From Ostrinia nubilalis (Eukaryota > Arthropoda > Insecta > Lepidoptera > Crambidae), in contig NC_087114.1 in NCBI RefSeq assembly GCF_963855985.1, positions 1,451,001-1,515,000 of the forward strand: a stretch of DNA of 64,000 nucleotides, read 5' to 3'. Shown piece after piece: positions 12,201 to 21,200 of this stretch (positions within the stretch are counted from its first letter, which is position 1; each line of letters begins with the position of its first letter). The position numbers were made by a program, and so were the translations under genes. The notes beneath the pieces are model-generated. The model ran no database searches. It had not been told where the DNA came from and saw only the letters and a list, made by a program, of their open reading frames with translations.

Positions 12201-15200
12201 AGCTGCGAACGAACGAGCTGCATTCGGTTCGCGAGCGAACATAAATGACGAGCAATTTTAGAACACTCGCTTCAACAGTTTCGTACTAAATGATCATTGT
12301 AGTTACAGTCTACTCGATTTCATTTTTTTCATTACCTACTAAATTGAAGGCGAGAGTGAATAAGCTCTACAGGGCAGATACATAGGCGATTATCACACTG
12401 CGCCGCGGTCCGCGTGATTTCATATAAAAAATCCCGCGCGCAGACGCGGTGTCAGTGTGTTGTGCCACGCGTGTTTTCTATACAAACTGAGGTACTTGCA
12501 TTCAATGATTAAATCTGTCGTCCCGCGTACCGCGGCGGAGCGCGGTGCAGTGTGATAATCGCCTTAACATCAAGTGCAATTACGGGCAAATACCTGTCTT
12601 GTTCTGCATCAAAAAAATAAGAAAAATACCAGGAGCCTTTTTACACATTTTTTTCAACAGAATCAATTTTTTTTACTATACGGAACCCCTCACTTTAAAC
12701 CTGCACACCCTTGCCTCCATTCCCTGGTCGGTAATGACTCGGCTCGCGGTCTGCCGCATTCTATTCCATGTCTTTGTTGCTGAAACTTGAAATGAGCATC
12801 AGAAATGACCAAAAAAACAGACAAGTACTTATATTGACGGCTGATGCAGTTGCTAGTTTCTTTTGTAAGGCTTTTTATGGCCAGTGTCTAAAGCCTGGTC
12901 CGTGAGCACGTTCGTTCGTTTCAGCCAAATGACGTCCACTGTTGGACAAAGTAAGGCCTCCCCCAAGTTTTAAGAATAAACGGTCCTACGCTGCCCGCAT
13001 CCGGGTTCTTCCCGCGACCTTTACCAGATCGTCGAATGATATTGCAAGTACCTACCTAATTAAGTATGTAGGAATTACTAGCTTTCCGCCCGCGGCTTCG
13101 CCCGCGTAGAATTTTGTCTGTCACAGAAAAACTTTATCGCGCGCGTCTCTGTTTCAAAAACCAGGATAAAAACTATCCTATGTCCTTTCGCGGGACTCAA
13201 ACTATCTCTCTGCCAAATTTCATCAAAATCGGTTCAGTGGCAGGCGTGAAAGCAAGACAGACAGACAAAGTTACTTTCGCATTTATAATATTAGTATAGA
13301 TAGTTCTAGCACTTATCTCAGTTATAGATGACCCACACTGAACTGTCCCACCAAACTCAATGACAGGGGGGCGCTACCATCGTTCAACTAAATGGTTTCC
13401 AACATGGCAAAAATCGGAACCAGTGATCCGGTATTGACGGTGGCGCCCCACTGTCAATGTCATGGACAGGACAGTTCAGTATTTTGGAACTATAGTGCCT
13501 GAGGTATGGGAGCGGCATGAGGGATGACATTGACATATTATGACCTGTCAACAACAAGTCTGAAGCACATATTTTGAAGTCCCGTTGACGTTTGACGTTA
13601 AAAATACCCTCCCTTGTCACTCCCACACCTCAGACACAGGCTGAGTTACGCACTAGACCTAGAGTATCAGACATTCTAAAAATCTCGGATCAGCAGAGCC
13701 GGTACCATTGTGATATTTTTGCCTAAATCTATACTTCTATACTAATATTATAAATACGAAAGTAACTCTGTCTGTCTGTCTGTCTTGCTTTTACGCCTGT
13801 CACTAAACCGATTTTGTTGAAATTTGGCATAAAAATAGTTTGAGTCCCGGGAAAGGGCATAGGATAGTTTTTATCCCGGTTTTTGAAACAGGGACGCGCG
13901 CGATCTGGGGGCACGGCAGTGCCCCCACCAAGTCGAGCACGGCCGTACCATCCTTTTCTCGAAGCAATTCAGGCCATTTTCGACCGCCTGTAACTTCGTT
14001 GTGGATAAAACTAGAAGGCTGAATTTTTCTACGGTTACTCAGTTGTTCTACGGTAAAAAGTTGTGAGATCCATGTAATACCAAGTCCAGGCCAGGAAATC
14101 TTTAACGTTTTACATAAATATATTGACTTGGCCATCGCATGAAAACACGTGTAAATTAAATTATTTAGTGCGATGGCCAAGTCAATAATTTATGTAAAAC
14201 GTTAAAGATTTCCTGGCCTGGACTTGGTATTACATGGATCTCACAACTTTTTACCGTAGAACAACTGAGTTGCGAGACTTGGTTTTTTTGACAAGTATTG
14301 TTTTTGATGGGATAAAGTTTTTCTGTGACAGACAAAATTCCACGCGGGCGAAGCTGCGGGCGGAAAGCTAGTATTACTATAAATAATATTAAAACAAGAA
14401 TAAAAAGCTTTTTCAAAAAGCCCTCCATGTTTTCTTCCCATAAAGTTTTCTAAAAAGCTCACTAAATCAATTTCCCCATAGAAACACAAATTCATGGACA
14501 TCCAAAAAGTACATAATCCCATCTTGTACAACTCAAATTATATGCACTCGAACTAACTAAAACTGTTGGAATCTGAATCTTATTGCATTGTGTTAAGGAG
14601 TCAGGTGACGGGTGCCTTAGGATCGTACGGAACCCTCGGGTGATAAATATTAATACCTACGTTTCGGTAATAGGAGTCAATTGGTGGTTGCACCTTTAGA
14701 ATGTAGAGGGGGATGCGGAATGGGGTCAAAATGCTAATAAGTTTGCTTTAAAGAAAACATTGAAATACACGAAATAGTAATAACTCGAAAATAGATATAT
14801 AAAAAGAGCTAAAGTTTATTTAATGGATTTTACTGGCTTTTGCCCGCGTGATATTTTGTCTGGAACAAAAAAAAACTTATCCGTTACAAAAACCGGGATG
14901 AAAACTATCCTATGTCCTTTCCCTGGACAAAAACTTTTCTAATACGAAAATTCATCAAAATAGGTCCAGCAGTTTAAACGAGAAATTATTGAAAAAAAAA
15001 ATATTTTATTTCAAACAGAAACCTAAATATTTTTAAATTGTCTACCTACCTAGTAACATTTTATTGTAATTCCTCGTAAAAAATTAAAGAATGTGTTAGT
15101 ATCTACCTATTCTTATTTTTTTCAGCCAACATTTTTTTTTATTGAACATCCGTATTTTCCCATTCTCCTTTCATAATTTCACGACATTTTATATTTTTTT

Positions 15201-18200
15201 TAACCCAAAAATGTGTACCACATTTTTTAACAAAAAAATTCTCCAAACCGACATCACCCTATACACCTCTGTCCCTGTCTTACGAACAAATCATAACCGG
15301 GGGTATTTATGCTCCCTTAGGGGCGTACTAAGTGATTTGTGGGTAGTCGCAAAGACTATTCCCACTTGAGGAGACACGCGACAGGTTTAGATAGAAGAAA
15401 TATGGCTTCTTTTGGAATGTTTTAAAGTAGTGTCGATTTGGGGGGGTGAAATTTATTGGTGGACTGTTTTTCAATGTTTTATGGAATAGGAAAAAATTAT
15501 AAGGTCTTGTGCTCAAAAATAGTGACTTACGCCCGTATTCACAAACAATACTATGAGGTCACACAGTGCGCGTGGACGACACACGAACCAATCACATAGC
15601 TCTATTCAACGCTGTGCGTTCGATTTGCTGGTTCACATAAGCATCGTTTGCGAATACGGGCGTGAGTTTCTTGCGCTGCTTCTTCTCAGCACTGGCCCAT
15701 TTATTGTCCCGAAGCAGTGGTAGGGTTAATACTGGGACGTGTAAAAGTGCTTTTTAGAAGCCTACTTTCAAAAATAAAATGAGTTTTATGAGTTTACTAG
15801 CTTTCCGCCCGCGGCTTCGCCCGCGTGGAATTTTGTCTGTCACAGAAAAACTTTATCGCGCGCGTCCCTGTTTCAAAAACCGGGATAAAAACTATCCTAT
15901 GTTCTTTCCCGGGACTCAAACTATCTCTATGCCAAATTTCATCAAAATCGGTTGCGAGGTTTAAGCGGGAAAGCGTAACAGACAGACAGACAGACAGAGT
16001 TACTTTCGCATTTATAATATTAGTTGGGATTAGCAGGACTAAGATTGTTTTTTAATATTTACATTTATAAAAAAATGTGATTCCATAACTTTTTTAAAGT
16101 CAGTTTTTTTTTGTATTTTTTCAAGTTTTCCTCAATCTGACACCAGAACACTAGTAAGAGTCCATTTAAAATTCCCAAGTTAAATTTCCGAACGCAACCC
16201 TTTAAAGACTGTACAGTGTACAGTGCTGTGTACAGCGCTGACAAAGGACCGTCTGTCTGTCCAGAACAATGCTCTCCCGCGGGCCAGTCGCAGATTAAAA
16301 ACTCTTGCATTTGACACAATAGAATGGTGTACAGTAACGCCATTTTGTTGTCAGTCAATGGGTATAACATATCCTTTAATCTTTTGGTAACTTAATAATT
16401 TCATAAAATACAACCATCATTTAGTTTTGTTGACTTAAGAAGTTGAACTGTCTGTTTTAAATCGTTGTCAACCTGAAGAGGTCCTGCTTTGTAATGTCTA
16501 TAGATGTAAGTTTACAATTCAAAATAGTTTTTCACTTTTTTATAAAAGATAAGCTTCGTTAAACTGTCATTGGATCTGCAACGAAAAAAATCAGAAGAAA
16601 ATGTGTAGAGTCTTTAGTTAAGAATTGATTGCTTTTGGACATAAATATTTAGGAACAAAAGTTTAAAAAAAAATTAACAGTGTGCACAGCAGTAAGTATT
16701 AATCAAGAGATAAATAGGGAATAATCCCACATACTTTTCCCAACCCAACCAGTGAAATTTTAGTAGTCCTGGGAGATAGTTTAAAATTCTGGATACGATT
16801 CACCAGATTAAATAAAATAAAAATAATTTCTTATCCTTCTTTACAGAAGAATGGTCTTTCTGAACCCGCGTACACTACACATTTACTGAGATGAGAGATT
16901 ACAAAATATATAGATATAGGGCACAAAAGACCGCGTTATGGGAGCCCATGAATACTAGCTTTCAGATGAAAGTGAAAATAATTTGTCAGCCATTCATCTC
17001 AGACATCTAGACGCGTTGTGATCTACGTAATAACGGGCCAGACTATTTTGTGGGTGTTTTTTTATTTTTATTATTCATAGCTGTTGGAGCGGGACTATTC
17101 CCACCTCTCGTTCCCACCACTGCAACTCCTGTGTAGCCAGCATCTACAGCTTGACCGCCACAAAAACCCAACCAATGAAGGTCAAGTTTGTCCCGGGAGA
17201 AAGTTAAACTGTCATTGGACCCGCAACGAAATTAATCAGAAGAACATAGGAGGAATTCGAAATTAAGGTTCGACTTCCCTCCATTGCAAAAGTGGATGAC
17301 AGATGACAAACAAAGGTTCATAGCTGTTGGAACTTGGATATTAATGGAAGTAGTTTGTGTGAACGTTTTCGATGTTTCGTTATTTCTTTATTTTGCTTTT
17401 AAATCCCCACTAGGTGGACCGACGATCTGGTGAAGGTCGCGGGAGGTGCCTGGATGCGGGCGGCGCAGGACCGGCTGTGGTGGAAATCCTTGGGGGAGCC
17501 CTTTGTCCAGCAGTGGACGTCATTTGTCTAAAACGACGAAAATGTTACTGACCAATTTGGGCTATATTTCACCGGGACACCATGGCGGCGCAACCAGTCG
17601 CCCGCTACCAACAAAATGTATGCAGCTTTGCGCAACCAAACGGACACCAGGTGAGTAACTCTCTATAGAGCTGTATACATTTTGTTGGTAGCCGGCGACT
17701 GGTTGCGCCGCCATGGTGTCCCGGTGAAATATAGCCCTTACTTTTGAAACGTCTCTCCAAGCTAGTATTGAGGACAACAACCCCAAGAGTTGTCTGGAAG
17801 GGATCGCTTCTCAGCAATTAGACCGCCTAAATTCTTTATTATGTCAATTTTATGTGGTATACAATAGACTAAAGAATATCTATCTATCTATCTATCTCAC
17901 CCAGTTCCCAAAAAGGGTCTGATTGATAAAAATGGCTCCCAAAACATAGTCAACTCTTTGGCCCCCTCCTAAGGGACCCGTTTGTCTGCCCGCATTAAGG
18001 GGTTCCACAATTGTTTATCGCGACGCCCGTAAAGGAGATTTGTGGGGTTCCTTAGGTGCCGATGACGAAAGAAGTAGGTAACGGATCTTTCAAATAAGGG
18101 CCCTTTCCCACGGCGATCCAGTTTTGCGGGATACAGTAATACAGGAATTCAAAAAATAGACTGTCGTTTGAACACTCTGTTTGAAATTCGATTGTAAGTT

Positions 18201-21200
18201 AGAACGGATCGGTTTTTTGTGGGACACTGCAAACGGGATGTTTGTGTGAATGTTAATATTGAAACACGTATTATACTAAACTGGATCCTGAAAAAAACTG
18301 GATATCTCTGTGGGAAAGAAGTTTTAGTTTGCGGTCTTGCAAACCAAGACGGACTCTCCGGGCGTCCGATACAAAACGTTTAATTTGAAAAGAGTCTAAA
18401 TAATTCAATTTAAACTGACTTAATTTGTTTTAATTACGAAACTTACCGTTTCTCGATAGTTGCCATCGTCGAAATCTGCAAAACAAAACGAATAATTATT
18501 ATAAAATATTTTACAAAATTTTCTTTTGATATAATGATTCGATTTTCTTTTATGTTTAGGTTATTAATCATACCATTTCCATTCATTCCCGTCAAGCTGC
18601 TCAAATGCCTCGTCAATGTGTCGTCCCATAGGCGCCTGTAACAATAATATTATTACTATCAAAAGAGACGTGGTCGCTTACTATGATGGGCCTCATTAAG
18701 TAGTTCACTCAACGGGCGAAGGAGCGGGCTATGCTCGGAGTTTCCCTACGTGATCGAATCGGAAATGAGGAGATCCGCAGTAGAACCAAGTGAACGATAT
18801 GGCCCGCAGAATTGCTAAAATCAAGTGGCAGTAGACGGGGCACATAGCTCGCAGAGAGAAAAAAGTTCTCGAGTGGCGACCACAGTCCGGAAGACGTAGT
18901 GTGGCAGGCTTCGAAGAGCTTGTGAATGTCGCGGGAAGTGCCAGGATGCAGACAGCGTAAGACCAGGCGCTGTGGAAATCCTTAGAGGAGGCCTTTGTCC
19001 AGCAGTAGACATCTTTGGGCTGAACCGAACGAAATTTTCAGAAGGCGCTGGATGCAGGCCACTACCAATCGCGCGACATGGAAATCATTAGTGGAGGCCT
19101 ATGTTCAGCAGTGGACATCCTGTGGCTGAAATGATGATGATGATGAATGGAAACATTATACCTCTCATCATCTTTACACCCCCTCTGTATCAAGTCAATC
19201 TTCCTCTTCAAGACATCGCTACCCTCCCTTGGTTTCTTCCCCGGCATCAGGTTAGGGTGGCCTGTCTTGGCCACCATGGGAACTGTCCTGAACAGCACCA
19301 TGAAGGCCACCAGCACAGAAATGAGGAAGAGAATCCCGAGACAGGCTATGCAGGTGTATTCTGAGCTGACGATCTTCTTTAAGCTGGAAGAAAGAGGTTA
19401 CACACATATTAATAATATTGTCAACTTGCCAATCCTTTTGTGAGCAGTGCTCTCTTTAGTTTTTTAAGATGTTGTTAATGTTTATTGTTACTTAACTATT
19501 TAATTAGGTAATAAGGTATAAAACCTGTGTAATTAAATAAAATAAATAAATTAACGTCCGTAAGCACAAACGATGCTTGCTTAGCAGCAAATCGAACGCA
19601 CAGCGTTTAATAGAGCTCTGTGATTGATTCGCGTGTCACCGTGAAATGCGCACTGTGAGACCTTATAGTAATGTTTGAAATACTTACGCACATGAGACGC
19701 ATGAGCAAGTATCTTCTGACCGCTTATTCTGATTGTCACCCTACGATAAAAACATAATAAATTGTAGTAAAAATAGTAATCAGAATTATATTTTTTATTA
19801 CTAAAGTATGTCTTACTTACCCAAAACCACCAGCTATCCTTCTTGTCTCCTTGAAATGGCTGTAACAAATAATTAGAAATTACTTACTAAAATGTAGAGT
19901 CAAGTATTGAAACTATTAAAAGTATGTTCTTTCTTTGAAATTTATCGCTGTGCATTATTTGCGCTAATCTAGCTTTTTACATAAGAAAATAGGAATTCGC
20001 TTTTGTTTGCGGGTTTGCCTGTTTTGATTAAGTTTATTCTTTCACAAAGTTTTTATCGTCATTTCTTCCACTTTATCATCATCAGGCCTGCAGGAACACC
20101 TCCGATGTACGAAAGGCAAATGTAAGACTTGGTCTACCTACTTTCCCCATGCTGGTGAGATGGGTTAGGGAGTGATGGTAACATATTTTTCCCTCAGTAG
20201 CCTTTTTTTCTTTTTTTTTTATTCACAACGCGGAAGCTCTTGGCCTGTATCTCACCTGATGGTAAGTGATGATCAGGCCGAAGGTGGAAGCGAGCTTCAC
20301 CCGGAATCCTCAACCACAGAGAAACTGGCTATCTTACCTCTAACTGCCGGAACACAACAATGCTGTTAACATTGTTGTTATGGCGACATATTAGGTAAGA
20401 TGGTGGTAGCTAGCCAGGCGGACTTGAAACAAGCCCTACCACCAACCAAACCGAACAGAAAATTCTGCCCCCACTGGGAATCGAACCCGGTACCTCTGCG
20501 TCTGAAGCAGGTGGTCTAACCACTAGACCACAGAGGCGGTTGAGGCCTCTACTCTCCGTTAAACAATAGTGACTGAGTATCATGCGCTGCTTTTTCTCAA
20601 CACTGGCCCATATTTTTGTCCAGAAGCAGCGGTAGGGCTGGGAAATGGGAAAAGTGCTCTTTGACAGCCTACGTATAGGAAATAAGTTAATGATTTTTAA
20701 TTAGGTTATTTTTTATTAGCTTAATACTCACAATGCTCTGGCTTCTCTCGTTGAAGTCCTTCAGCCTCTGCTCGTGAGCCACCTTGTACTGCACGCTGCG
20801 CTTGTTCTTCTCCGAACTGCTGGAGTCACAGGATCTCTGCCAAGAATGTGCATACTGTTCACATAATTACGTAAGCTTCATAAGGTCTTTACAGACAAAT
20901 GTCATCCACTGCTGGACAGAGGCCTATCCTAATGATTTCCACAGCGACCTGTCCTGTCCTGCGGCTCCCGAATCCAGGTGCGTAAACTTCACCAGATGGT
21001 CAGTCCACCTAGAGGGAGGCCTGCCCACCCTACGTTTTCCGGCTCGTGGTTACAACTCGAGAATTTTTCTGACTGAAAACCAACCTGAGAAACCATGTTC
21101 CTAGCTCATACCAGTACAAAATCTTATAGTGTTTTGAAAAAGAGGCTGACATTATATAGTCACCGAGTTTTTTGCGTTGATTCTTCTCAGCACTGGCCCA

